From: Flavobacteriaceae bacterium
GTDB taxonomy: Bacteria > Bacteroidota > Bacteroidia > Flavobacteriales > Flavobacteriaceae
Assembly (NCBI GenBank): GCA_947456815.1
Contig: CANGTL010000027.1
Location: forward strand, 1-37,784
DNA: 37,784 nucleotides
Direction: 5' to 3'
The notes under the pieces: model-generated
Told to the model about the DNA's origin: nothing
Databases searched by the model: none
What the model saw: the letters and a program-made list of their open reading frames with translations, nothing else
Made by a program: the position numbers and the translations under genes
Shown: positions 7,389-14,411 of the stretch, in pieces
Numbering within the stretch: the first letter of the stretch is position 1
Layout: every line of letters begins with the position of its first letter

Positions 7389-8567
7389 ATGCGACCAGAT
7401 TTATTTCAAGCTCCCGATTACTATTTGTTAGATGATTTACTCACCGAAGAACACAAATTAGTGCGTGATTCCGCTCGTGCTTGGGTGAAACGTGAAGTTT
7501 CTCCCATTATTGAAGACTATGCGCAACGCGCCGAATTTCCGAAACAAATCATCAAAGGTTTGGGTGAAATTGGTGGTTTTGGACCGTACATTCCTGAAGA
7601 ATACGGCGGTGCTGGTTTAGACCAAATCTCTTACGGATTGATTATGCAAGAAATAGAACGCGGTGATTCTGGCGTTCGCTCTACCTCATCGGTGCAATCG
7701 TCTTTGGTGATGTATCCAATTTGGAAATTCGGAACAGAAGAACAACGCAAAAAATATTTACCCAAATTGGCGACTGGCGAATTCATGGGTTGCTTTGGTT
7801 TGACAGAACCTGATTTTGGTTCCAACCCAAGTGGCATGGTGACCAACTTTAAAGATATGGGCGACCATTATTTATTGAACGGCGCTAAAATGTGGATTTC
7901 AAACGCGCCATTTGCAGACGTTGCAGTGGTTTGGGCGAAAAATGAAGAAGGAAGAATTCACGGACTTATCGTAGAACGTGGCATGGAAGGTTTTACAACT
8001 CCGGAAACCCACAACAAATGGTCACTTCGAGCTTCGGCAACGGGTGAATTGGTGTTTAACAACGTCAAAGTTCCGAAAGAAAACTTGATGCCTGGAAAAT
8101 CAGGTTTGGGTGCTCCGATGCAATGTTTAGATTCGGCTCGTTATGGAATCGCTTGGGGCGCTATCGGTGCTGCGATGGATTGCTACGATACAGCTTTGCG
8201 TTATGCGAAAGAGCGAATTCAGTTTGACAAACCGATTGCTTCTTTCCAATTGCAACAAAAGAAATTGGCTGAAATGATTACCGAAATTACCAAAGCGCAA
8301 TTATTAACTTGGCGTTTAGGAGTATTGAGAAATGAAGGAAAAGCAACGACAGCACAAATCTCGATGGCGAAAAGAAATAATGTAGATATGGCGATTCATA
8401 TTGCTAGAGAAGCCAGACAAATATTAGGTGGAATGGGAATTACAGGAGAATACTCGATCATGCGTCACAGTATGAACTTAGAGTCAGTGATTACATATGA
8501 AGGTACACACGACATTCACTTGTTGATTACTGGTGCTGATATTACTGGAATTCCGGCATTTAAATAA
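7389..8567 (+). CDS. gcdH: glutaryl-CoA dehydrogenase (acyl-CoA dehydrogenase family)
   Basis: 392-residue FAD enzyme that oxidises and decarboxylates glutaryl-CoA to crotonyl-CoA in lysine and tryptophan degradation, in the cytoplasm. Features are the acyl-CoA dehydrogenase signature GCFGLTEPDFGSNPSGM near 150, SVRSTSSVQSS-like substrate region with Arg97 (the position that contacts the glutaryl carboxylate in this subfamily), and the catalytic base Glu371 in TYEGTHDIH. This motif set separates it from short-chain acyl-CoA dehydrogenases. It stands alone, with its own -7 box upstream and a strong terminator downstream. Start and length are normal. Confidence 0.92.
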   Translation: MRPDLFQAPDYYLLDDLLTEEHKLVRDSARAWVKREVSPIIEDYAQRAEFPKQIIKGLGEIGGFGPYIPEEYGGAGLDQISYGLIMQEIERGDSGVRSTSSVQSSLVMYPIWKFGTEEQRKKYLPKLATGEFMGCFGLTEPDFGSNPSGMVTNFKDMGDHYLLNGAKMWISNAPFADVAVVWAKNEEGRIHGLIVERGMEGFTTPETHNKWSLRASATGELVFNNVKVPKENLMPGKSGLGAPMQCLDSARYGIAWGAIGAAMDCYDTALRYAKERIQFDKPIASFQLQQKKLAEMITEITKAQLLTWRLGVLRNEGKATTAQISMAKRNNVDMAIHIAREARQILGGMGITGEYSIMRHSMNLESVITYEGTHDIHLLITGADITGIPAFK

Positions 8568-8605
8568 GACTGAACATTTATTAAACTAATAATAAATTTT
8601 AATCA

Positions 8606-8637
8606 AAAAGCTTCTTGGCAACGAGAAGCTTTTTATA
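8606..8637 (+). terminator. Rho-independent terminator of gcdH
   Basis: AAAAGCTTCT (8606-8615) pairs perfectly with AGAAGCTTTT (8624-8633) around an 8-base loop, running into a T-rich tail, 39 bp after the gcdH stop codon. Confidence 0.85.
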
Positions 8638-8679
8638 TTTATGCGCCCAATCACTCTTTTGATAAACAAGGAATTAACA

Positions 8680-9384
8680 ATGAAACTACTGGCGAATTTT
8701 ACTTTATGTGCATTTGTAATTTTCATTGGTTGCAGTTGCAGTCAAGGCGATACAATTCCATATTACGATCTCGGAAGTCCAAAGCAAATTAATTACTTGG
8801 CATTGGGTGATAGTTATACAATTGGACAAAGTGTCTGCACGACTTGCCGGTTTCCTGAACAATTGAAAGCAAGTTTGCAAGCTACCTATCCGGACAATCC
8901 GTTTTTGCTGCAGGTGATTGCCAAAACAGGTTGGACCACAACGAGTTTACTTTCAGAAGTCAATTTGGTCAACCCTTCTTCCAATTTTGATTTAGTTACG
9001 TTGTTGATTGGCGTGAACAACCAATATCAAAACAGGCCGATTGCTATTTATCAAGCCGAATTTCCACAATTGGTAACGAAAGCGATTGCCTTTGCCAAGG
9101 GTGATAAAAAAAATGTGATCGTGGTTTCTATTCCAGACTACGCCTTTACTCCATTTGGACAAGGTGCGGCAAATATTACTACCGCAATTGACCAATACAA
9201 TGCCATTGCAAAAAATTATTGTGATGAAAATGGGATTACTTTTGTGAATATTACAGATATAACAAGATCCGGATTAGTGCGGCCAGAATTGGTGGCTAGC
9301 GATGGATTACATCCTTCGGAATTGGCATATGCTAAATTTGTGGATAGGATTTTGCCAAAGGCACTTTTGAGTTTAGGAGACTGA
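8680..9384 (+). CDS. SGNH/GDSL-type hydrolase lipoprotein
   Basis: 234-residue predicted lipoprotein esterase/lipase-like hydrolase. The frame opens at 8641, but the ATG at 8680 starts a proper lipoprotein signal (MKLLANFTLCAFVIFIGC) and has AAGGA upstream, so 8680 is preferred. Block I is LALGDSYTIG (nucleophile Ser), block III GVNN, and block V DGLHPSE supplies the Asp/His pair. These define the SGNH hydrolase fold. The substrate is unknown; acyl esters or acetylated sugars are usual. It converges with the leftward ferredoxin gene, 5 bp away. Confidence 0.87.
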   Translation: MKLLANFTLCAFVIFIGCSCSQGDTIPYYDLGSPKQINYLALGDSYTIGQSVCTTCRFPEQLKASLQATYPDNPFLLQVIAKTGWTTTSLLSEVNLVNPSSNFDLVTLLIGVNNQYQNRPIAIYQAEFPQLVTKAIAFAKGDKKNVIVVSIPDYAFTPFGQGAANITTAIDQYNAIAKNYCDENGITFVNITDITRSGLVRPELVASDGLHPSELAYAKFVDRILPKALLSLGD

Positions 9385-9389
9385 ACGGA

Positions 9390-9722
9390 CTATGCTTCTG
9401 GAGCCAATTCAATCTCTAAACCTTCCAAATCTTCTGTGATGTGAATTTGGCAACCTAAGCGACTATTCGGCTTGACATTAAAAGCTTCGGATAACATTGC
9501 TTCTTCGTCGTCATTGCGTTCTGTTTTCAAAACGTCATTGAGTACATAACATTGACAAGAAGCGCACATCGCCATGCCACCGCAAATGCCAATTGTTCCT
9601 TCAGGTGCGAGTTCATACATACGCACAAGTTCCATGATGTTTAAGTTCATGTCGGTTGGAGCTTGCACTTCGTGAGCTACGCCTTCTCGATCCGTAATAG
9701 TTATGGAAATATCTTGTGCCAT
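9390..9722 (-). CDS. 2Fe-2S ferredoxin
   Basis: Adrenodoxin/plant-type [2Fe-2S] ferredoxin, about 110 residues, a small cytoplasmic electron carrier. Cluster ligands are visible as CGGMAMCASCQC and a later Cys in LGCQI. The frame extends to a TTG at 9731, but ATG 9722 (MAQDISITITD) lies 1 bp after the upstream reductase stop and is preferred. That tight coupling to an FNR-type reductase gene implies the two proteins are redox partners. The downstream acceptor is not evident. Confidence 0.9.
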   Translation of the reverse strand: MAQDISITITDREGVAHEVQAPTDMNLNIMELVRMYELAPEGTIGICGGMAMCASCQCYVLNDVLKTERNDDEEAMLSEAFNVKPNSRLGCQIHITEDLEGLEIELAPEA

Positions 9723-9723
9723 A

Positions 9724-10776
9724 TTAATCAATCGATTTTACTACCGCTTTCTCCGCTTCTTTTCTTGTCCCATCAAAACCATCAACTCCAGAAACTGTAG
9801 TGTATTTCAACACATATTTCTTTCCTGGATTCATGCGTTGGTAAATACTTTGACACATCAAAGTAGCTTCGTGAAAACCACACAAAATTAGTTTTAGTTT
9901 TCCTGGATAGGTGTTGACATCGCCAATCGCGTAGATTCCGGGAATGTTGGTTTGATAATCAAGTGCGTTATTCACGACAATCGCGTTCTTCTCTATTTCT
10001 AGTCCCCAATCGGCGATTGCTCCTAATTTGGGTGACAATCCGAAAAGTGGAATAAAATAATCTGTTTCTATTTTTTGTTGGTTGCCGTCGATATCGATGG
10101 TGATGGCATTTAAATGATCATCGCCATGTAGTTGCACAACTTCTGCTGGCGTTATCAAATTGATTAAACCTAATTTTTTGAATTCTTGCACCTTTTCGAC
10201 CGAATCTAATGCGCCACGAAATTCGTTTCTGCGGTGAATTAAAGTTACTTTGGCGGCAACGTCGGCAAGGAAAATACTCCAATCGAGGGCAGAATCTCCG
10301 CCTCCAGCGATTACAATATTTTTGTCGCGAAACAATTCTGGATCTTTGACGAAATACTCGACACCTTTTTCCTCGTAGTATTCGATGTTGTTGATGAGTG
10401 GTTTTCTGGGATCAAAACTCCCTAATCCACCCGCAATTGCGATTGAATTAGCGTGGTGCTTTGTTCCTTTGTTAGTGGTTACAATGAACGTCCCGTCGTC
10501 TAATTTGTCGATGGTTTCCGCCTTTTCGTTGAGGGTGAAACCCGGTTGAAACTGCTTGATTTGTTCCATCAAGTTAGTGACTAAGTCGCCTGCTAACACT
10601 TCGGGATAACCCGGAATATCAAAGATTGGTTTTTTAGGATATAATTCTGAGAGTTGCCCGCCTGGTTGTGGCAAAGCATCTATAATGTGGCATTTCAGCT
10701 TTAGAAGTCCCGCTTCGAAGACTGCGAAAAGTCCGGTTGGTCCGGCGCCTATGATGAGTATATCTGTTTCAATCAT
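9724..10776 (-). CDS. ferredoxin--NAD(P)+ reductase, thioredoxin-reductase-like type
   Basis: 350-residue flavoprotein. The FAD-binding motif DILIIGAGPTG is at residues 4-14, PGGQLSELYPKK near 40, and the NAD(P)-binding loop IAGGGDSALDW near 160. The thioredoxin-reductase CxxC is absent, which together with the length places it with the TrxR-like ferredoxin-NADP reductases. The open frame extends upstream to 10839, but that extension is only translated octamer repeat, so ATG 10776 is chosen. It reads directly into the ferredoxin gene. The GTTRCTGA array ends 8 bp upstream of the start, in the ribosome-binding region. Confidence 0.88.
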   Translation of the reverse strand: MIETDILIIGAGPTGLFAVFEAGLLKLKCHIIDALPQPGGQLSELYPKKPIFDIPGYPEVLAGDLVTNLMEQIKQFQPGFTLNEKAETIDKLDDGTFIVTTNKGTKHHANSIAIAGGLGSFDPRKPLINNIEYYEEKGVEYFVKDPELFRDKNIVIAGGGDSALDWSIFLADVAAKVTLIHRRNEFRGALDSVEKVQEFKKLGLINLITPAEVVQLHGDDHLNAITIDIDGNQQKIETDYFIPLFGLSPKLGAIADWGLEIEKNAIVVNNALDYQTNIPGIYAIGDVNTYPGKLKLILCGFHEATLMCQSIYQRMNPGKKYVLKYTTVSGVDGFDGTRKEAEKAVVKSID

Positions 10777-10784
10777 TTTTTTGA

Positions 10785-10832
10785 GTTGCTGAGTTACTGA
10801 GTTACTGAGTTGCTGAGTTGCTGAGTTGCTGA
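10785..10832. repeat. 6-copy tandem octamer array GTTRCTGA
   Basis: Six exact 8-bp units (GTTGCTGA or GTTACTGA) sit just upstream of the reductase start. Slippage here would change the leader length in 8-bp steps and could alter translation. No inverted partner array is seen nearby. Confidence 0.85.
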
Positions 10833-10910
10833 GGCGCAAAGGTTAGAAAAGCAGCCCTTTTATGAACTGATAATTATCATTTTTAGATGAAATTGTTATT
10901 CTATGCTGGA

Positions 10911-10998
10911 GTGCGTGAGGGATTGGAGCAAAGTACCGCGTACTGCGGAAAGCCCGACCCTTGTGGTCACGCCCACCCTTCGACTGCGCTCAGGGTGA
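10911..10998. repeat. GC-rich palindromic intergenic element (REP-like)
   Basis: GTGCGTGAGGG ... GGAAAGCCCGACCC ... TCACGCCCAC, followed by CACCCT-N12-AGGGTG (10974-10997). It includes an inner CCGC-GTACT-GCGG hairpin. Much richer in GC than its neighbours, with no credible frame. It resembles intergenic elements dispersed in Flavobacterium genomes, from memory and unchecked. It occupies the 224-bp gap between nifU-like and the reductase. Confidence 0.5.
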
Positions 10999-11000
10999 CA

Positions 11001-11240
11001 TTACGCAATATTAACAACAGTTTCTATTTGAGGCGCAAACTTCTTTATCGTAGTTTCTACCCCAGCCCGCAACGTCATTTGATTGACACTACAGCTGATG
11101 CACGCTCCTTCGAGACGCACTCTGACGTGTTTGTCATCTTCAATAGAAATTAGGGTGATGTCGCCGCCGTCGGAATTGAGGAAAGGTCTGATTTCTTCGA
11201 GCGCTTTCTCTACGTTGATGGTTAATTCTTCTGTGGTCAT
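11001..11240 (-). CDS. NifU-like Fe-S scaffold protein (C-terminal NifU domain)
   Basis: 79-residue stand-alone NifU C-terminal domain. The motif GACISCSVNQMTL supplies the CxxC that binds a transient Fe-S cluster. Preceding residues LNSDGGDITLI are typical of the domain. It acts in cytoplasmic Fe-S cluster assembly or transfer. Mrp (also an Fe-S carrier) is encoded 92 bp upstream on the same strand and a 2Fe-2S ferredoxin downstream, so the neighbourhood is coherent. The intervening gap holds an octamer array with a 16-bp perfect hairpin. Confidence 0.9.
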   Translation of the reverse strand: MTTEELTINVEKALEEIRPFLNSDGGDITLISIEDDKHVRVRLEGACISCSVNQMTLRAGVETTIKKFAPQIETVVNIA

Positions 11241-11245
11241 TTTTG

Positions 11246-11328
11246 GATTATTAGATTGTTGGATTATTGGACTTTTAGATTTTTAGATTGCTAGTTCTAT
11301 CTGTCAATCTAAAAATCTAATTGTCTAA
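11246..11328. repeat. octamer array GATTNTTA x6 with inverted partner array
   Basis: Units at 11246-11293 are GATTATTA, GATTGTTG, GATTATTG, GACTTTTA, GATTTTTA and GATTGCTA. From 11305 four inverted units (CAATCTAA, AAATCTAA, TTGTCTAA, TAATCTAT) follow. TTAGATTTTTAGATTG (11275-11290) is perfectly complementary to 11305-11320 across a 14-base loop. It lies between mrp and nifU-like and could be an mRNA hairpin or terminator. Confidence 0.85.
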
Positions 11329-11332
11329 TAAT

Positions 11333-12472
11333 CTATTTTTTTACTGCGGAACAGCCCGCCATTGTTGTGATTTTTATTGCTTCTGTTGCAGGTAAGTTTT
11401 CGTTTCTTTTGACCACTTCCTCCACAACGTTTCTAGTTATTTCTTCGAAAACACCTTCGATAACGGAACCCGTTTGCATGGCCGCTGGTCGACCGTAATC
11501 GCCTGCTTCACGAATCGATTGCACGATGGGCACTTCTCCTAAAAATGGCACTTGCAAATCTGCTGCTAAGTTCTTAGCACCTTCTTTTCCAAAGATATAA
11601 TATTTGTTATTCGGCAGTTCTTCTGGTGTGAAATACGCCATATTTTCGATGATTCCCAATACGGGAACATTGATGCTGTCTGATAAAAACATGGACACTC
11701 CTTTTTTAGCGTCGGCTAAGGCAACGGCTTGCGGTGTACTTACGACAACCGCTCCAGTGATGGGCAACGATTGCATGATTGATAAATGAATGTCGCCCGT
11801 TCCTGGCGGTAAATCAATCAACATAAAATCGAGTTCGCCCCAATCGGCATCAAAGATCATTTGATTGAGCGCTTTGGAAGCCATGGGTCCACGCCAAATC
11901 ACCGCTTGACTTGGTGCAGTGAAAAATCCGATGGATAGAATTTTGACTTCGTAACTTTCGATGGGTTTCATTTTCGAACGACCATCAACTGTTATGGATA
12001 TTGGTTTTTCCGACTCGACGTCGAACATAATCGGCATCGATGGTCCGTAGATATCGGCATCTAATACGCCAACATTAAAGCCCATTTTCGCTAAGGTTAC
12101 GGCTAAATTTGCCGTTACGGTTGATTTACCAACACCGCCTTTTCCAGAGGCAACTGCAATTATATTTTTGATTCCAGGAATAGCTTTCCCTTTAATTTCG
12201 TTAGGGTTTGCTGCTTTTTCTGGCGCTTCCACTTTGATATTTACTTTCACTACAGCATCTGGAGAAAACTGTTCGTGAATGAGTTTTTTGATATCGTCTT
12301 CTGCTCTTTTTTTGATGTGCATGGCTGGTGTGGCGATGGTCAAATCGATGACAACTTCATTGCCAAAAACCACGATGTTTTTTACGGCACCACTTTCTAC
12401 CATGCTCTTTCCTTCGCCGGCTATGGTAATGGTTTCAAGCGCTTTAAGAATTTCGTTTTTATCTAATTTCAT
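11333..12472 (-). CDS. apbC: Mrp/NBP35-family ATP-binding Fe-S carrier protein (ApbC)
   Basis: 379-residue P-loop ATPase. An N-terminal MIP18/DUF59-type domain (1-85) precedes the deviant Walker A ASGKGGVGKSTVTANLA near 108-122 and DADIYGPSMP near 138. The family binds and delivers Fe-S clusters in the cytoplasm. The C-terminal CxxC that bridges a cluster in classical Mrp proteins is absent; that region reads MAYFTPEELPNNKYYIFG, a variant I associate with Bacteroidetes. One Cys remains near the C-terminus (AGCSAVKK). Its upstream region is the target of the 12504-19662 island. It begins a leftward Fe-S/redox gene run. Confidence 0.9.
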   Translation of the reverse strand: MKLDKNEILKALETITIAGEGKSMVESGAVKNIVVFGNEVVIDLTIATPAMHIKKRAEDDIKKLIHEQFSPDAVVKVNIKVEAPEKAANPNEIKGKAIPGIKNIIAVASGKGGVGKSTVTANLAVTLAKMGFNVGVLDADIYGPSMPIMFDVESEKPISITVDGRSKMKPIESYEVKILSIGFFTAPSQAVIWRGPMASKALNQMIFDADWGELDFMLIDLPPGTGDIHLSIMQSLPITGAVVVSTPQAVALADAKKGVSMFLSDSINVPVLGIIENMAYFTPEELPNNKYYIFGKEGAKNLAADLQVPFLGEVPIVQSIREAGDYGRPAAMQTGSVIEGVFEEITRNVVEEVVKRNENLPATEAIKITTMAGCSAVKK

Positions 12473-12503
12473 TATATTGTAGCTCTGAACAGTTTATGTT
12501 TAT

Positions 12504-12526
12504 TTAAACTGAATTTAGATTGCAAA
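12504..12526. repeat. attL-like 23-bp direct repeat
   Basis: The 23 bases starting TTAAACTGAATTT and ending GATTGCAAA are identical to 19640-19662 in the same orientation. The copy starts 32 bp from the mrp start codon. Together the two copies bracket the AT-rich region with the integrase, so they are read as the site-specific integration repeat. Confidence 0.85.
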
Positions 12527-12530
12527 GATA
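12523..12530 (-). promoter_or_regulatory. -7 promoter box for mrp, built across the attL junction
   Basis: On the minus strand this is TATCTTTG, matching TAnnTTTG, 51 bp upstream of the mrp ATG. The TTTG half belongs to the 23-bp repeat and the TATC half is element DNA. The element-free site would read TATATTTG instead. Confidence 0.6.
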
Positions 12531-12707
12531 ATAGTTAATCATAAACGATTTATTATCAGCAATTTGTGTTACTTTATTTTTTTAGAGTGTAATAATGAGT
12601 GTAATTTTTTGATTCAAAACATTATCAGTTACTCACATAATTTTGTGGGACAAAGGTAATAATTATTTAGAATATTTCTTGATAAAGCAATGTTAGAAAT
12701 CATAACT

Positions 12708-12890
12708 TTATCTTAAAAACTTCACAACCTCATCAATCTCATTACTCACATATTCAAGGTCTCCAATAAACCCCCAATTATGAGGGTTCTTATTAAAATC
12801 AGTTTGATGTTTTTTGAGTTTCCTTTTCAATAAAATTAAGTCATTTTCGATCTTAATCATAAGTTGGTAGTATTTAGTTGAGGTATTCAT
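12708..12890 (-). CDS. small hypothetical protein, downstream partner of serine recombinase
   Basis: 60-residue charged, helical protein containing NPHNWGFIGDLEYVSNEIDEVVKFL. The NP.NWG..GDL pattern looks like a small conserved family I have seen in bacterial and phage accessory DNA, of unknown function. The frame extends to 12932 inside the recombinase gene, but ATG 12890 lies 1 bp past the recombinase stop at 12892, so translational coupling favours the shorter form. Confidence 0.6.
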   Translation of the reverse strand: MNTSTKYYQLMIKIENDLILLKRKLKKHQTDFNKNPHNWGFIGDLEYVSNEIDEVVKFLR

Positions 12891-12891
12891 A

Positions 12892-13515
12892 TTATTCTGA
12901 AATAAGTTTTTTAATTTTTTGAATGGTCCCACTACTTTTATCAGTTAGTTTCATTGTCTTTCTTACTGAATATCCTTGTTTCAATAATTTAACAACGTCC
13001 TTATGTTCTGTTAAAAGAGTTTCAGTATCTTTCTTAAATCCCTCTTTTCTGCCAACTTTGCCACCATTCTTTCTATAACTCTCATAACCTGATTTAATTC
13101 TTTGTCTGATTTGGGTTTTCTCCATCTCACTAACAGAAGTAAGGATTTGAATTAAGAATTGGGACATTGGATTTATTTCACATTTATCATTCAATGTTTC
13201 AATGTTATGGTTTTTGATATAAAGAGAAATACAGTTTTCATTCAACAACTGAATTGTTTTAAGAACCTCAATAGTATTTCTTCCTAATCTACTTAACTCC
13301 CAACAAAGAACTTTATCGATTTTATTAGATTTGATGTAGTTTATCATTTTCATTAGTTCTAGTCGTTCCTCATTTGTTTTCCCTCCGGATATTTTTTCCT
13401 CAAAAATAGAAACGACCTCATAATTCATATTTTTTGAGAACTCTAACAATTCCTCTGTTTGTCTTTTGTAATCTTGACTATTTGTTGAAACCCTAGAGTA
13501 TATAACGACTTTCAT
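12892..13515 (-). CDS. serine recombinase (resolvase/invertase family)
   Basis: 207-residue small serine recombinase. The catalytic domain (1-140) shows nucleophile Ser10 in YSRVSTNSQD, SRLGRNT near 95, and EMEKTQIRQRIKSGYESYRKNGGKVGR leading into a C-terminal helix-turn-helix (about 160-205). Size is that of resolvases/invertases, not large serine integrases. It cuts and rejoins DNA at short dyad sites to resolve or invert segments. A 14-bp perfect inverted repeat flanks its own promoter region at 13518-13597. It is a second recombinase on the island besides the tyrosine integrase. Confidence 0.92.
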   Translation of the reverse strand: MKVVIYSRVSTNSQDYKRQTEELLEFSKNMNYEVVSIFEEKISGGKTNEERLELMKMINYIKSNKIDKVLCWELSRLGRNTIEVLKTIQLLNENCISLYIKNHNIETLNDKCEINPMSQFLIQILTSVSEMEKTQIRQRIKSGYESYRKNGGKVGRKEGFKKDTETLLTEHKDVVKLLKQGYSVRKTMKLTDKSSGTIQKIKKLISE

Positions 13516-13517
13516 AT

Positions 13518-13597
13518 TGTATCATTTTAATATTTTATATTTCGAAGATACAAAAACCGTATCAAACTACCTAACCTTAATTGATTAAAATGATACA
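13518..13597. promoter_or_regulatory. 14-bp inverted repeats bracketing the serine recombinase promoter
   Basis: TGTATCATTTTAAT (13518-13531) and its exact reverse complement (13584-13597) enclose 52 bp. Between them lies a minus-strand -7-like box TATCTTCG (13543-13550) and an inner dyad GATAC-N7-GTATC (13547-13563). This could be the recombinase binding or crossover region, an autoregulatory operator, or an invertible promoter. Confidence 0.6.
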
Positions 13598-13626
13598 CTT
13601 TGTGGTTTGGTACATTTATAAAATAA

Positions 13627-13657
13627 AAAATGCCAGTATCGTGAGAACTGGCATTTT
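13627..13657. terminator. bidirectional Rho-independent terminator
   Basis: AAAATGCCAGT (13627-13637) pairs perfectly with ACTGGCATTTT (13647-13657) around a 9-base loop, with A and T tracts on the two sides. It separates the 13904-14861 genes from the recombinase. Confidence 0.85.
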
Positions 13658-13821
13658 AATCTTTTAACAAAAATGTTAAATGTATTTCCATAATGGATTA
13701 TTTAAGTTAGTGATAAATTGAGGCCACTTTCCCTTATTGTGGCTGGGTTCCGAATGTTTTGAGGTGATTCCTCTACTTGTTTACATCTCTTTATATTTTA
13801 ATGGTTAATAAAATTAAGCTT

Positions 13822-13892
13822 GTACCTGAATCGTTCCCTACTTAATGATTTTGGTTCTTTGGTATTATAGTGGTATCTGAATGTTCCCACTT
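13822..13892. repeat. imperfect direct repeat GTAYCTGAAT..TTCCC.ACTT, two copies
   Basis: 13822-13843 (GTACCTGAATCGTTCCCTACTT less the last bases) and 13873-13892 (GTATCTGAATGTTCCCACTT) match closely, 51 bp apart. A weaker GGCCAC-N11-GTGGCT stem is at about 13722-13744. They sit in the 246 bp between the 13904 stop codon and the terminator at 13657, a region with no open frame. Perhaps a structured 3' UTR or small RNA. Confidence 0.5.
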
Positions 13893-13903
13893 ATTTTTTG
13901 AAA

Positions 13904-14383
13904 CTATATAAGTTTCCAATCTGTTCCGTGGTTCTTGTCAGCACCAACTTTGAACTTAACTTGTAATCTACCTGCAGTAATCAAGTCTCCTACATAACTT
14001 GTTGGAATAACATCACATTTAGGGTTTTTACAATTAAATGATTTTGCGATTTCATTTAGATCCCAGCACTCTAATTGCAAAGATGATTTCCCATCTTGAA
14101 TATCAATTAGAACAATATTGTTTTTAACAACTAAACTGAACAAATACCCATTATAAAGAACTTTATCTTTACCTGATAGGAATGGTGTTGTAAAAGTAGC
14201 AACGCCACCTACTTTAATACCAACATTATTTTTTAAGTTAGTGACAGAACCTTTCATTTTTCTGCCAGGCCCCAAACAAAAAGATTTGTTGGTAATTAAT
14301 GATTCGTTAAAAACTGGTTTTGACTTTTTGAAAATTGTTGGATAAGTCATAAATCCTCCGTCGAAAATTGATTGTGTTTGCAT
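13904..14383 (-). CDS. hypothetical protein (island)
   Basis: 159-residue protein I do not recognise. No signal peptide or membrane segment. It looks like a mainly beta soluble protein: alternating hydrophobic stretches such as NNIVLIDIQDG and GYLFSLVV, plus SFNCKNPKCDV with two Cys four residues apart. It lies 28 bp downstream of the 149-residue gene on the same strand and is likely co-transcribed with it. AT-rich like the rest of the island. Coding is supported by length and operon position only. Confidence 0.6.
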   Translation of the reverse strand: MQTQSIFDGGFMTYPTIFKKSKPVFNESLITNKSFCLGPGRKMKGSVTNLKNNVGIKVGGVATFTTPFLSGKDKVLYNGYLFSLVVKNNIVLIDIQDGKSSLQLECWDLNEIAKSFNCKNPKCDVIPTSYVGDLITAGRLQVKFKVGADKNHGTDWKLI

Positions 14384-14411
14384 AATTTCTATTTTTTTTA
14401 TTTGTTGTTAA

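Noticed and set aside
10887..11286. Plus-strand frames of 88 and 67 codons over the nifU-like gene and its flanks
   Set aside because: They read through a repeat element, the antisense of nifU-like, and the octamer array; products are repeat translations.
10785..11328. CRISPR array
   Set aside because: The tandem units are 8 bp with no spacers, and no cas genes are present anywhere in the window.
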